Positions 25,133-38,254 are shown, counted from the stretch's first letter. The stretch is 64,000 nt of DNA from Spirometra erinaceieuropaei (GCA_902702965.1 CACRXP010000092.1:868387-932386); one strand, 5' to 3'. The notes: generated from the letters alone by a model not told the origin. Numbers and translations are program-made.

Positions 25133-28100
25133 GCTATCATAGCTTGGCCGACTTTGACCTAATAGGTGGTTGCCTGTTCGTGACCCCTATTGCCCATACG
25201 AAACTTGTTTGCTTCGGAAGCCAATGGATCGGTGTGCGCCCTTTCCTGAGTAAACGTATATGTATGTTAATAATCTGCGAGACACTGGAATGGCCATTTA
25301 CGTCTCATTTGCCGTCATCCGGTCATGTCGACTGAGATGGGGAGTATTTAAACGCACATCAGACTGACTTCCAGCGACCCCCTTTGGAGTTCAGAGAAGA
25401 CATCATCATTTTCGCCTTTCCTTGGGACTGAGGCTGTACAACTTACGTGACGGTCACAGGAGGACTATCAATCAGCAATTGAGTGGGGAGTTTCAATACC
25501 ACAGGTGGTAATTTAGAGGTGAAATGTGCGCATCGATCAGACTTTAAGCAGTATGAACCACGATTCCTGTCCTAACAAGAACGGTTATTGAAAGAACCAT
25601 TCCTGAGGTGGATTAAGTTGTCTTTCCTGCCTCAAGTCTGCTCATTTAAAATCCGATTTCAGCCTGTTGGACAGCCAAACGCTCGAAAATCGAGACTTTT
25701 TGCAGAATCTCTTTAATAGTGATTGTCACTATCACAGGCTCCCATCGACTTCGCTCAGTTTTAACAAAAGTGATACCAAAAGTGACATTTCGCCGGCCTT
25801 CGGTACGTCCATTATTTGTGTCAATGCACCCCTTCGCCGAATTGTGATCTTATCAAAACAGCCATTCCCACTGTCACCGATCTCTCCTCCCCCCGTGCCT
25901 GGTGTATTCGTTTCACATTCACCTGCAGTGTGGGAAAAGCGGCCGGGTTTGATAGCGGTTGTGGCTCCATCTACCGATAAACATCTGGCAATGAATGTGC
26001 CAGGTATATCCAAACATCTGGCCGAGAGATCTGCCAGAAACCGCGAGCTTCCCATAATTCGCCGCTTATAGTCCATCGTTGAGATTAAAAATTTTTCGTT
26101 TTGCCATAGCTGTGGTCTCGCATACAGTAGGTTACCTAGTTGACTAAAGGTATTAAATTTACGGACGATTGTTAATCACATGCAAACCGACGCCCATGCA
26201 TGGACCCAAAATCTATATTTATGAATAATAATCCTAAAAGAATTAATAACATAAAAGAAATGTTATAGATAATGTTAAGTCGTTTATAAACGCCAATTTT
26301 CTCCGTAGGCAGAAAATTAATGCAACGTCAGCAAGTTTCGTAACTGTATAAACTTTAATCATATATGTACAGAAAACCTGCCCATGCAAGACACTGAGGA
26401 AATATGACAGCGCAAATAACATAACGTCTCAAAATAATCTTTCAGTAAAGTTTACATTTAATTACCCCTTAAGAAATAGAGTTATTTCAAGTATGACGGC
26501 TTACCAGAAGCCCACATTCTGGGGATAGATTCCAAAACGGCTTCCTGATGATTCATGATATTTTTCCGTTTTTGCATTAATTGAGGTGCGCTTAACTAGG
26601 GCAAACGGGTTTTTGTCTGATTTCGCCGATAAGGACTTCATAGGGAAAAATATTTATGAGGGAATATGTTGCTAGGCGGGTCACTGACTAATAAATATAA
26701 ATAGAATGTACGAGTGTAATCGTAAAGACACCATTTTTTGCACGTAATAAAAGTTTTTCATCTGTAAAATTAATTTTTACTTTTTCTTTATTGTGAATTA
26801 CGTTGCGTTTCAGATTGGCCCTATAATAGCGCTGAATGCTTCATGAAGTTCAGTGGTTTCATTTGATTGCTCATAAAAGCAATTCCTGTAAGTTGTGGTT
26901 ATGGAGGCCTCGAAATAAGGCACTTATCGAGGGCATTTACCGAAGTAGTGGGAATTCAGGCACTTTTTGTATTAAAAGTCGTTGGGATCATACGTAAAAA
27001 CCCGCCCAAACACGAAAACCCATTGTTGAATAAAATGAACGTCCACGGAAAAGCAAGCAAGAATACGCTTTCGATCAGTTAGAAAGCTTTCTCTAATAAG
27101 TTCCCTTTTTAAGGAGTGCTCTAGTACTGACTTCCTTTGACGGATGTCTGTGTACTTTAACTTTTTATGCGGTCAAACTTAAAATAAATTCGACACTTTT
27201 GGCCGCTTCTTTCGCGTTGCTAACAAAATGCCCACATTTTTCTACCGCAAATGTAAGAGCATACCTTCCTCTTTATACTGTGTCAATTGTCGCTATCTTG
27301 ACCCACTTTAGATTGCGTTTTACGATTTTGAATGCACGACAGAATGGCCGTAAAAATACTGATATTTTGCTGAAGTTGTTAATGATTTGCTCGTCGCATT
27401 TACGAATTGGTTGCTGGAGCACAGATGATGCGACATCCCTCCAGATCACCTTATAATTAATAGTTGTCACACAAGTGCAAGGTGATGCTGCAAAATCCAG
27501 TCATCACCTTCATGTTAAGACATAAACCGTGTTTTAAATTAATAACTCAATGGAGCAAAGTATAGTTTTGTGTTCGGAAGTCCAGTTGCCATCTGTTACT
27601 GCGTGTTAGTAGTATAGATCGCAACGCACAGGTCAGAATGCCTTTCAGCAGCAGCACTGATGAACTGAAAGTGTTACCATGCAGATCGGTACGGCGGGTA
27701 GGGAACTACGGCCTTAGTTGTATATATTGCCACCTCTTAAGTTCAAGAATTGAATGATTTTCGGGCTTCTCATAAAGGGCTTGTGAGAGGTCTTCGCTTG
27801 GTGCGGTCCTTCCGCGGAAATCGCGTCTCCATTCATGTAAATGCCATATCGGAGAAACCGAACATTTTTCCAGCCAAGGGCCCATTGTTTTACTTGGCGG
27901 ATTCTGCAGGAAACACACACGTGCTCACTTCGAAGTGGATGCCGAATTTCACAACTGTCATATCTAAAGTCCCAGTAGACGCATGGGAATGTTGCACTTG
28001 CGCAGCTGTGAACTAAAGCAGCACTTTTTCCCGTAAGGCCATCCTTGAAAATAAAAGTTTTAACGCTGTTTGATGTCTTCTATAGGAGAGTACTTTATGA

Positions 28101-29090
28101 AACAACAGTTGTGTGTGTATATACTAATAATATGCCACCACTTGAATGTCTGAACTTTCGCTGAAAGCGCTGTCCTATTTCACTACAGACGCTGTGAAGG
28201 AACATCCAACTACCCAACGCAAGCATTAGAACTATTCGAAACTACTTGCATGTCCATTTTCTTTTCGACAATCTCACGCTGCGAAACAAACTCACTGAGT
28301 AGGTGGGGGGGAGGTATCAAGACGCTGGAAGGCAGGGATTTGGTTGAAGAATATCAAGAGGCAGGGTTCGCAAATTTTAGAATGCGCTGGAGGACGCCCT
28401 GACTCTTATGCAGAAGCCCACTCTCTGATGATTATTTCAAGTTTAAATAGAAACCAACCTGTTGTTATTGGCGAAGAGAGACAAAGAAATGGCGTAGCTG
28501 AAGCATAAAGTGTTAACGCAGTTTGTGCATGGCCTAATAATCAGCTCGAATGATCAAAAAGAGGATAGATTGATAAATAGATTAAAGAAAATAGACAAAA
28601 CAGTAAATCAACCAATAACCCACCAGTCTACCCTCAAGAACATGAAAAGTCACATTCGTCACTTGAGGTTGAGAGTGGAGCTTTATCTTTTCCGAAGTTT
28701 GACCTTCTTCCCACTTAACAGGCTTTTAAGTTACTCAGGGGCAGATATTTGACAGACACCGTAAACGTCATTGCTTTCGGATCTGAAGAGGTTTGAGAAT
28801 GGCACTCAGAAAATGAAATATTATGAAAAATAAATAATTTTTGACAAAAAATGTGAATCGTTCCAAACACTCCACCAGAAGTTTCGTTAATTTTTTCATG
28901 CCAGAAGGCCGACTAGACGAACGTAGTGCCGGATTCTTACTCTTCACTACTTTCGACAGTGTAGAGGAGAAGTTCTATTCTTCCGCGTGATGAGCAAACA
29001 CTGTACTAGGCGATGTGCATGATGTTATTCAAGTTTCCTAATCTCTAAGGCCTCAATAACATCACATGGTGCGTTTCGTTTTTTTTGCAG

Positions 29091-29906
29091 CCAAGCAAAC
29101 CTGCTCTAACGTCGAACCGGATGGATAACAGTTTTCTCGGCCTCTCCACGAGCCCGGAAGTCTCCCAGGAAGCTAAGTTTATTGAAGCGCTTGAGGCAGA
29201 AGAAGATACGGACAGATCCTCGGAAGAACCCAACAGCATTCTGCCCGCTCTCTCAATGGGAGCTATTTCGGCAATCACTGGCGTTTCCTGCTACGATGAC
29301 GACGATGACGATGTGAATGACGTCAGTAAGTACTATGTCGACGTCGACAACGGCGACACGCAAGGGCTCGCGAAGGCTGACGACTGGTCTGCAGCCAGTG
29401 GTGGTGGTGCCGACGCAGACAATTGCTCTCAGCCAATGGAATTTCCGCCCGGTTGGTACCCCCTGCAGCTGCCTGCTGGGCGCCCCGCCCCGCCCAGCTT
29501 ACCCAGCCTATCGCCGACACGGTTGGGGCCATTCACAGGAGAGGAGAGGCAGGGGGAGGTGAGGGGGCGGGTGAGAGCTCTGTCGGAGTCCTGCAATCCA
29601 CCAGGAGCAGAGGGGGCTGTGGACACGAGTTGTCTGGTCTCCCCGATGCCGTCCATGATGGTGGCGACACTGTCCGGCCCCTCGAACAGACGAATTCAGG
29701 CGGTTGCCCGGGTGCATAGGAGAAGACGCAGGAGATCGAAGCGTCCTGCGCCTATGGCCAACTCCGTCGCCGCAAAGCCGGTTGCCACATGCGCTCCTGC
29801 TCTCGAAGACGCTGCTGTCAATTCCTACCTGCCCACCCCTGTGCGTCAGCCGGAAGCGAGCGCTTTGATTCGACCCGGACGCCCAGTCTCCCGAATCCTC
29901 AGAAAG
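29091..29906 (+). CDS. FARP: FARP-like gene, large linker exon before the DH domain
   Basis: This is the largest exon seen (816 nt, 272 codons, phase 0 on both sides). It follows a strong polypyrimidine tract and ends AGAAAG|GTAGAA. The translation opens PSKPALTSNRMDNSFLGLS, contains an acidic cluster (CYDDDDDDVNDVSKYY), Gly/Ala- and Pro-rich parts, and a very basic patch (RVHRRRRRRSKRP) that could serve as a nuclear-import or lipid-binding stretch, though that is only a guess. It ends RPGRPVSRILRK, directly before the DH-encoding exon. No folded domain is obvious, as expected for the FARP linker. A perfect GTAAGT donor inside the exon at 29326 would end it in a different phase. The open frame continues past 29906 to a stop at 30002. 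Confidence 0.75.
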
Positions 29907-30079
29907 GTAGAACGAGCATGCCTTACTGGTTTTTTTCGGTACTTTAACTTGCTCGAATCGCCGTTTAAAACAGGCCTCGGAAGAGTGTCTTCGAACTGTT
30001 AAACAATCTGCCTCTGGACCTTCGATCCACCAACAGTTCTGATACAAAACGGATAACTGTGCCGGGAGATAGCATTCTA

Positions 30080-30772
30080 CATTTCGTGACCGATCTCATG
30101 AAATGTTGGCCGAAATTCTGAAGTACATTTTCCATATTTATTTTCGATGGTTTTATAAATTCGAATATATTTTATAGAAAAATGCACAAAATATGCTTTT
30201 TTCTACTCGTTTGGTAGAAAATCACATTGTTTTCACATTTTATGCCCTGAGATAGGTTATCGTTCGGTTTTAAGCAGTTTCTTATTATAAGCTCTTTAAC
30301 ACAGCAGGCACATGTTCCTTTACAAATGCTCCTCGTGAAATACACAACATAGTCCGCATCCATTACAAAAATGTTTTATCCTATTAAAGGCACACAGAAA
30401 CATGTAATTTTCCTTATGCGGAAAGCATACATCGGGTATAAAATGTGAAGAAAATGCAATTTTCTACCAACACAGTAAATAAAAGCATATTTTGTGCATG
30501 TTTCCTATAAAATATATTTGAATTTATAAAACCATCGAGAATTAATGTGGGAGATGAATGCTATGTAAGTAGTCATTTTTTACCAAGTGTGGCTTCTGCA
30601 GGAGGTCGAAAAGAAGTGCATTTAGAAGCCGCCATACCGACGAGTCCGAAATACTATAGGATTATGCCGCATGATAATTATTATTACAACCCCACCTAAC
30701 TAATCTTTCCTAAATTAAAAGTGCTCTGCAGGATTTCGGCTAATATTTCACGAAATCGGTCACGCACTGTGT
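30080..30772. repeat. Palindromic element family B, copy B3 (left arm deleted internally)
   Basis: Starts GTGACCGATCTCATGAAATG and ends AATATTTCACGAAATCGGTC. The left arm jumps from the terminal block directly to TATTTTCGATGGTTTTATAA. Confidence 0.7.
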
Positions 30773-32209
30773 AAATACGGTATAAAATGCAGTTATCTGT
30801 ACGCCAGCGTATTATGTATGGTAGGTTTCGAAAGTTTTGCAGCTTTTGCATGGAGAATTCCAACCATAATTTCAGTAAGAAGACGCTCGACCTGAGATAT
30901 AATCCCAAAATTTTTGTGTAAAACAGGATACTAACTTTTGGTGGGAAGTACTTACAAAAAACATTTGAATCGCGTCAGGACACATTGCTTCTCAGAATGC
31001 ATTTGTGTCATGGGCGTTTGCTGATCAAATGGACTCGATGGATTTCACTGTAAATGACTGTGACCAGTCAGAATTAGTTCGAATTTTGCAGCAAATCGCA
31101 TCTTTTCGGATATGAAACATGAAGATGTAAGTAGTTTTATCATAAATCAAGCATTGTATTTGGTAAATTATTTGAATCTTCACCTGTTTTACACTTCATC
31201 GAAGGTACTTAATGTTCTCAGAAGACCCTCTCATAGTTCGCTCAATTCTGTTATCCAGTTCTTGAACGGGTTTGGAACGTCTTAGTCCCTGAGAAACGCG
31301 CCGGGCTTTCAATTAAATCCTAATGGACACTGTAGTTGCCAAGGCTTTCAGGTGAAAGTCAGCCCGTTGCTGCTTATGAATAAAGATGATTACATCCTAT
31401 TCGCTCATCCATACTAAGACATTACGTCAGGAATGCGGATATTGGAACACCGTGGTCTAAACTCTACCACCACGCCTGGCCCTATCTGCTCAAACAATTC
31501 GAAACCACCTTTAAAATTGTTTCCCACCACGCACCGCCCCCCCCTCCATAACGCTCTAACTCTTCCCATTAGCAAGCCTGTGACCCACATCCCATTGCCA
31601 CTATGGCGGTCGCAACGACACATGCGGGAACATTCAGACCGCACATAGGTGGGAAACATGTTCTGAGCGTATTCTGAAACATCATCTGGTGACCGGACTG
31701 TGCGTGGAAAACGTAGACGACCTGTCTAGGCCCGCTAGCCACTGCGCCAAATCTCAAAATCAGTCGGTTTAGAGGCTCGAACAGCCGACTGGGACATGGA
31801 AGAGAGCAAAGAGAAAGAGAGTTAAACGATCACTGGGAAATCCCTCATGGCGAATCAGCGCAGGCCCCATCAGAATAAATCCGACGAGAGTGAACCTATA
31901 ACGACACGAGAAGATTCGAAGTTTGGAAGACTACTAAGTGGAAATATAACTCGGCCCTCGTGATCATTACTGTGCATGTGGAATGACCGGCTGGATTACT
32001 GAGAATCAGACTCTAATGACTCCTTCGTAGTCCAGCCTCTATGGTGTACTCTTCAGGCGCGATCCAAGTCGTCTTCTGTGAAAGTCTGATTCCTTCTGTG
32101 GGGACCAGGTCTTGCGTTGCACGCGCAGAAAATTTGTTAATCTTTACAAGTAACTGCGTCTGACTCCGCACACGACCATCTTGACACTGTCTGTTCATTT
32201 GGATCCAGT

Positions 32210-32290
32210 TGAGTGGTGTCGGGAGGGCGCTGTAGATGCTGCACAGGTCCGCCTCATTATAAACCAACTTTGGCTTGCAGGTTTCCGCGT
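32210..32290 (+). repeat. Dispersed repeat C, short 3' fragment
   Basis: CTGTAGATGCTGCACAGGTC then TATAAACCAACTTTGG match the 3' module. Confidence 0.45.
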
Positions 32291-32582
32291 CTGTGAGGGA
32301 CACGAGACATTTCGCGGTTCCGGGTAGTTTAAGGTCTTTTATTTATGCCAGTTCAGTACATTTTCGCTCGGCTGTCTCAATTTCGGCCTTTATTTCGGCA
32401 TTTTAAATCACAAAATTTGCAGAAAGATGGTCATATTCCACTCCCAAAAAACAGCATGCGTTTCGATGACTGATTGGCTAAATGCGAAGGATCTCAGATG
32501 CGCACCGTGTTGCGGAGAACGGACGAACAATAGTTAGATTCTAGGCTTAGACTTTAGATCTCCACATATATATATATAAATA

Positions 32583-32838
32583 ATGGTAGGGGGCGCTCAC
32601 CGATCGTTCTTACGGAACTCACTCGTTCCGTTGTGCCTTAAGGGCTCTCTCTCCAGCCCAACCAGCAGCCGCACAGTGGCGCATGATATAGGCAGAATGA
32701 TATTACCGACAAAGACGAGGGAGACTGGAATGGCCACTTCTGGCTTATTAGCCGTCGTCAGCCAGTCATACCAAACCCGGAAGTGTGCACACCCGAATGA
32801 GTTCCGTAAGAACGATCGGTGAGCGCCCCGCTACCATT
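32583..32838. repeat. 38-bp inverted repeat bounding a SINE tail
   Basis: GGCGCTCACCGATCGTTCTT (continuing ACGGAACTC) near 32590 recurs inverted at 32801-32838 with about one mismatch. The same motif appears at 53790 and 58400, so it is a dispersed repeat. Between the arms lies a minus-strand SINE tail (32688-32790). Confidence 0.65.
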
Positions 32839-32864
32839 GTATATTCCCGATCGAAACCCACCGG

Positions 32865-33025
32865 ACAACGGGCCCGTGGCCCAGTGGTTAGAGGCGTTGG
32901 ACTTCTAACTAACATGTCGCGGGACCGACCCCCAGGTATTCCACACTTCGGGTTGGCTGACGACGGCTAATAAGCCAGTAATGGCTATTCCAGTTTCCCT
33001 TGTCTTTGTCGGTAATAACATACTG
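32865..33025 (+). repeat. tRNA-derived SINE, plus orientation
   Basis: The head has a good pol III A box (TGGCCCAGTGGTTAGAGGCG at 32877) and a worn B box (GCGGGACCGACCCC near 32920). The body reads GGCTGACGACGGCTAATAAG then TTGTCTTTGTCGGTAATAAC. The same head and body recur at 60788-60980. The head is not a tRNA gene because the acceptor stem does not close. Confidence 0.7.
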
Positions 33026-33879
33026 CATATATATGTGTGTGTATGTGAAATGGGTTAGATTTTTTGGAAACACAATACTTTTAGAAGCGCCTATTTATTA
33101 GGTTAGGCGCGATGAAATGTGTGCCTGCGATCCGTTTTTGTTTGGTGGATTGTACGCTGCTTAAAGCCAACTTTTATAGCTATTCTGATAACAGATCGGG
33201 ACACAGACACAACCGCGCGTTTTATGACTCCTTGTTCTGTTACTAAAAAGGTTCTCTCTCTCAGAATTATGAATTACCTCTCTCTCCCCCCATATCTAAG
33301 ATTTGTATCTTACAGGTAGGACAGGAAACATGTTAACTGTCATCACAGTTAACAGTGGTATAGTCTGTAGGCCAAAGGTGGAACATCTGGCGGGAAATTG
33401 AATGTTCAGCCAATTCGACTCGCCCGTCGTCACACGTTGTATGCCGACGCGATGTCCCCAGTTACCCTAGCCTACCAGTAGGAAGGTTGTGGTTTTTGAA
33501 CCTGCGGACTACGCCGAACTTCCTTCCATTTCAACATTTGCATTTATTTGTGGTTTCAGCAACAGGTAGTCAGTCATTTGGTGACTGGTAAAAGTCGGCA
33601 TTTCGGAATAGGTGAATATTCACTATAATTTGGCCTAGAGTTCTTATAAACCTAACACTACCTCTAAATAATGGGGGTTTATTTTAAGGTCTAAAGCTTG
33701 CAGGCGCGAGTTTTCAGCAGTCCATCGTTAGAAAGAACGATTCACTTTTTTACATACTACTTATACCTCCCAGTGACCCCCACTATCTTAACACCCCCGC
33801 ACACAAAGGCATCCCGAATGCCGAGGCCGCCAATAAACAGAACGTATCTGACATCAGGGGAACCAGTTGACAGTTCGAC

Positions 33880-34370
33880 CAACTTGACCGACGATATCCA
33901 CCGTGTACCCCACAGCATGTGAGAACAGGCGCAGTGACTTGTGCGTGAATTAGTTTACAGTGGCAGCGGACTAACATAGTATCTACCTCGTCCTCTCCTC
34001 CACCTGGACCCGGTGTCGAGACAAAGTCAAGAACACCGGAGGTGGGAGGGGGAGCAGGTGAATGACAGGGCGAATGAACCTGCACCTAGGCGTATCACCG
34101 CGCCATTGAGGCCATATTATGAAGGAGCCATTGCAGCCTGACTGTCATACCACCAGTCGGTCACTACACACATACACTTATACTGGGCCGACTGCGAGGT
34201 CCGTCAGTTGGCAGCCTTCCGAGTCACGTCGGAAAGAGAGGGATGACACAAGTTACTCCGCAACCCTGCACGCGGCTTGTGTACCCAGCGGAGGCGCAAA
34301 CGTATCTATCGGCAGGGAATCAGGTACCGGAGAACTATCAATGCACACCAAGCGGTGAGGGCCATGATTT
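33880..34370 (-). repeat. Dispersed repeat C, minus orientation
   Basis: The plus strand shows GTGCGTGAATTAGTTTACAG, CCTCCACCTGGACCCGGTGT and GGCAGGGAATCAGGTACC in the inverted family order. Confidence 0.62.
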
Positions 34371-35077
34371 GCTTAAACTTGGCATAACGTACACACACTA
34401 GCCTTAAATTCATCGGGAACTAGACAAAAGCACAGACACGTGTTTTGCCAACATTGTATTGATTTCTGATTACTGTTTTTCTTCATCATTCATCATCCCG
34501 TTCCTAAATTACAATATCACCACATGTGAAAGAGAATAGGAAATCGAATCCACGTCAAAACATCAAAGGTTTGTTACAGAAATTTAATGCGTTATACTTC
34601 ACTGTCCACACGCAAATCAACCGAATTTGAAGAAGAGTGTAGAAGGCATTGGAGTTTCATTTGAGCTTGCAGTTGACATCCGAGCAGAACGTTTCACCAT
34701 CTGCAGCATTCTTCTCATTGAAAATAACAGCCTGTCATTTTTGTGCTGCATTTAATGGAAAATTAGTTGGGCATCACATCAGAAAACAAAGACGAGAATA
34801 TTTTTGGGCAACCATAGCAGCAGCGCGGGTACTCGCTAAAAGCCCAGACACGCGTGTTGCGCCGAGATTCTGCCACTGCAGGGCACAGTTGCGAGGGGTT
34901 CGGTTCTTCAGTGTGCTTTCTGGTAGATACTCCAGTTTAGAAAATGTTGCTTATTTATTTTTCTCAGAAATCAACTGCCAACTTGAAGTAGATCAGTTTG
35001 AACTAAAGTCTACAGGCGTAGACCGAAAGTTTATGTATGAATATTTCGGCCGAATTCCATCAGCCACGACAGAATGG

Positions 35078-35182
35078 CCGCGTAATATTCATGAACTCCC
35101 GACAGGCAGCTAATAGTATAATTTAGCGCTAGAAGTTACCCTACAACTAGCTGCCTGTCGGCTGTTCATGAATATTACGCGG
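35078..35182. mobile_element. 105-bp MITE with 34-bp terminal inverted repeats
   Basis: CCGCGTAATATTCATGAACT at 35078 recurs inverted at the right end (GTTCATGAATATTACGCGG to 35182). The 34-bp arms differ at about two positions and flank a 37-bp AT-rich middle. No target-site duplication is obvious. Confidence 0.72.
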
Positions 35183-35984
35183 TTTCAGAGGGCGCTCATC
35201 CAGTATACCTTTTGAAGAACGCCAATCCTCAATAAACTCGTATCGGAGAACGTTGTCCATAGCATTAAGTTGCACAGTAAGTATGCCATGTGGATGCAGA
35301 AGCGTTTAAAACGTTTATCTGCTTATTTGAGTTAAGTGGGTGAATTTACGCCAATTAGTAGGGCAATCAGTTCACTGCTTTGTGCCTTTGGTTAAACCGC
35401 CTGAGACTTCTGATAGGCAGCTTAGAGAGGATGATCTATCTGCTGGACAGTCGACGTAATCTCCACCGTTCGGGCTTTTGATTGGATGGCCCGCGTAGTG
35501 CTTAACTGGAGTTAATAAACAGGCGACCAAACGAGCACGTCAGTGAGATTTTGATAGTATGTTATTCGGTGGGAGAGTCTGATACGCGAGCATGATTAAA
35601 GCAGAAGTGAATTATACGATAAGGAACATTTGAAGGGGGAGACTAGCAGTCTTTGTGCCAGTCGATAAACTGGTATTCGTTGATTGGTCGGAGCTAATAT
35701 CGCTCTGATCGCATATTTGCTCCCCTCACCTGCTCACACTCACAATGCTATTAAGAAAAGCCTTAACCCCTGCTGGATAAACTGACCTATCGGAGGAAAA
35801 TATGTGTACCAGAGCTTAGGCGCGACACGACAGCGAAGCACTTTACGACGAGAATGAACATTCCTCAAAGGAATATCTCAACAATAGACAGCGAGAGGGA
35901 GGGAAACAAACAATGGGGAAGCCCTTAACTTGTCGGCAATCTATTTCTGCGCATGACATTGTCTGCCATCGGACGGCGCTTTGG

Positions 35985-36130
35985 CCATAGCAAACGACAA
36001 CCTCCACCGAGTGCCCCAATCAGTAAACGCAGGGCAGTGGTTTCCGTATGAATTAGTTTATAGTGAGCCAGACCTACTCAAAATCTACCGCACACTCTCG
36101 CCCCTTACTATCTCACCCGGAATGCAAAAC
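35985..36130 (-). repeat. Dispersed repeat C fragment, minus orientation
   Basis: TATGAATTAGTTTATAGTGA then AAAATCTACCGCACACTCTC match the family in inverted orientation. Confidence 0.5.
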
Positions 36131-36444
36131 GACCGGATGGGGATGAGGATGCAGTGGCTGACAAAACTAAACAGCCTGTCTACGCGTACCACACACAAAC
36201 TGGTCCCCACCACATGTGCCGGGTCTATGGGGGAGCGGGCCAGATCTCGTGTACATGAGTGTGACATGCAGACCTCATTAAGGGGGAACCGTTGCAGCCT
36301 GACGTTCAGCACCGCAACATTTTTAAACGTCAGCCCTTGTGAAATTTTTGTGCCAGTTGACAGTTTACCCGTCGTTACCGACGACGTCCATCGTGTGCCC
36401 TAAAGCGTGGTGGCCGCTGGACGCGGTTAGTAGCGCGTGAATTA

Positions 36445-36897
36445 CAGTAAGTGGGCCAACTCATGAAATGTCAACCGAAATTCCGCAATTCGTTTTCATT
36501 CTGAAAAGGTTAGTTAAGTAAGGTTGAAAAACTAGCCATCCTGCAGCATAATTCTTTAATAATTCAGTTACCACAGGATGCCGGCTTTCGGACAAGCGCC
36601 TTTGCGGCTGCATGCAAAAACTATACTCTGTAAAAATGGCTACGTGAGTAGCACGTATCTTTCTCATTGTTTTTCGACGCACATAAAAATGCAATTATAT
36701 TTCATGGAAAACATGCATAAAAATATTCGTCCTCCCACTCATTTGGTAGAAAATGATGTGTGCCTTCACTTTTATACTCAAAGGAAGAGTATAATTCGTT
36801 TTTATAAATGTTTCTAATTGTGGGATTTTTAATACCGTGAAATGGCCGTTCATAAAACGTCATGTCTCTGCATCTACAAATGTGGCTCGTGCAGTTA
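36445..36897. repeat. Palindromic element family A, copy A5 (right half missing)
   Basis: Starts CAGTAAGTGGGCCAACTCAT. Left arm and centre are present, then it breaks at GCAGTTAACAATATG into unrelated block D. Confidence 0.7.
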
Positions 36898-36902
36898 ACA
36901 AT

Positions 36903-37018
36903 ATGTCTATTAATCGGTCCTGCTTACACAATTTTCGATATTTCTGAGTTCTCTCGCAAAACTCGCCCGTTTCAAAATGGCAAGGTAGCAACACGTGCGT
37001 CACGCATTTCGTAACCCT
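36903..37018 (+). repeat. Block D, first copy
   Basis: TCTCTCGCAAAACTCGCCCG then GGCAAGGTAGCAACACGTGC then CGCATTTCGTAACC. It recurs at 40255-40386 and, in part, at 40668-40740. Confidence 0.7.
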
Positions 37019-37255
37019 CACACACACACACAAACTGGTCCCCACCACATGTGCCGGGTTTATGGGGGAGCGGCCAGGATCTCGTGTCCGTGAGTGTGTC
37101 ATTCAAGCCTCATTAAAGAGGAACCTGACATTCAGCACCGCAACATTTTTATACGCGGCGCCTGACCTCAACCGTTGTGAAATTTGTGGGCCTGTTGACA
37201 GTTACCGACGATTTCCGCCGTGTGCCCTAAGGCATAATGGACGCTGGGAGCGGTT

Positions 37256-38250
37256 AGTAGATGGGCTAACTCAGGAAATATCAACCGAAATTTCGAAATG
37301 CGATCTCCTTTTAAAAAGATTAGTTAATTAGCGTTGAAAAACAAACCATCATGTGGCAAAATTATTTAGTAATTCAGCTACCTCAGGATGCCGACATTCG
37401 AACAAACTCCTTTTCTGCTGCATACAAATCTACACTGTGTAACAAATGACTACTTAAGTAGCACGCATTTTTCTCATTGATTTTCGATGTCCATGAAAAT
37501 TTAATTATATTTCATGGGAAACATGCATAAACATATTCAATCTTTTGCTCATTCGGTAGAAAAATGCTCTCTCTTTTAAATTGATACTCAAATGAAAGGG
37601 TATAATTCGGTTTTTTAAAAGTTATAAATTGTGGAATTTTTTTATACCGTGAAATGGCCGTTCACAAAACGTCGTGTCTCTGCATTTATCGATGTGGCTT
37701 GTGAATTTAGCAATATGGCTCAAATCCCTGGACAATTTTATTAACCCCATATAGCCTCCTCTTATTACCGTTGAGAAATGTATGGTTTTCCGTACGCGGA
37801 AAATATTCGGCTTGTATTCTCGAAACTCTGAATGCAAGTTGAAGGGCGGGTCGGGTTCAAAATTATTCGGGAATTGGATCAATCTTTGGAAACCGAGTTA
37901 TACTCTTTCTTTGAGTATACAGTTGAAATAAGACATCATTTCCTGCCGCATTTGCAAAAGAATGAATATTTTTATGCATGTTTTCTATAAAATATAATTG
38001 AAGTTTTAAGGGCATCGAAAAATCCACGCGAAAATGCACGCTACTTAAGTAGTCATTTTTCCCAGAGTACAGTTTATGCATGCAGCCGGAAAGGAGTTTG
38101 TTCGAAAGCCGGCATCCTGATGTAATTGAATTTTTATAGAATTATGTTTCAGGATGTTTAGTTTTTCAACCCTACTTAACTAATCTTTTCAAAACGAGAA
38201 CGCATTTCGGAATTTCAATTGATATTTCATGAGTTAGCCCACTAACTGTA
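37256..38250. repeat. Palindromic element family A, copy A6 (complete)
   Basis: Starts AGTAGATGGGCTAACTCAGG and ends TTCATGAGTTAGCCCACTAA then CTGTA. The arms match inverted over several blocks, including CTCAGGATGCCGACATTCGA with its inverse near 38110. Confidence 0.8.
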
Positions 38251-38254
38251 CTTT

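Larger units (their letters stand above)
20004..29090 (+). other. Intron 20004-29090
   Basis: Donor GTACGT, acceptor behind a long T run (GTTTTTTTTGCAG). Contents: repeat C (20280-20900, with a GAG-triplet run at 20670-20695), palindromic elements B2 (about 21415-22340) and A4 (about 22915-23597), and an inverted repeat at 24840-25132. I see no recognisable element in 23600-24700 or in 25330-29000 apart from short AT-rich stretches and unsupported open frames. Confidence 0.62.
36185..37258 (+). repeat. Direct duplication (36185-36445 and 37022-37258)
   Basis: ACTGGTCCCCACCACATGTG, TATGGGGGAGCG, TTCAGCACCGCAACATTTTT and GCGGTTAGTAG occur in the same order and orientation in both units, about 835 bp apart. 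Each unit runs straight into a family A element. The second unit follows an AC-dinucleotide run and block D. Confidence 0.75.

Noticed and set aside
25667..26076. Two open frames of 134 and 114 residues on opposite strands
   Set aside because: Mutual shadows with no recognisable motif or splice context.
32868..32940. tRNA gene
   Set aside because: Good A box, but the B box is worn, the cloverleaf does not close, and the block recurs with a common SINE body.
34649..35113. 154-residue open frame on the plus strand
   Set aside because: No family resemblance, no splice or promoter support, and its 3' end runs into the inverted arm of a MITE. Probably chance.
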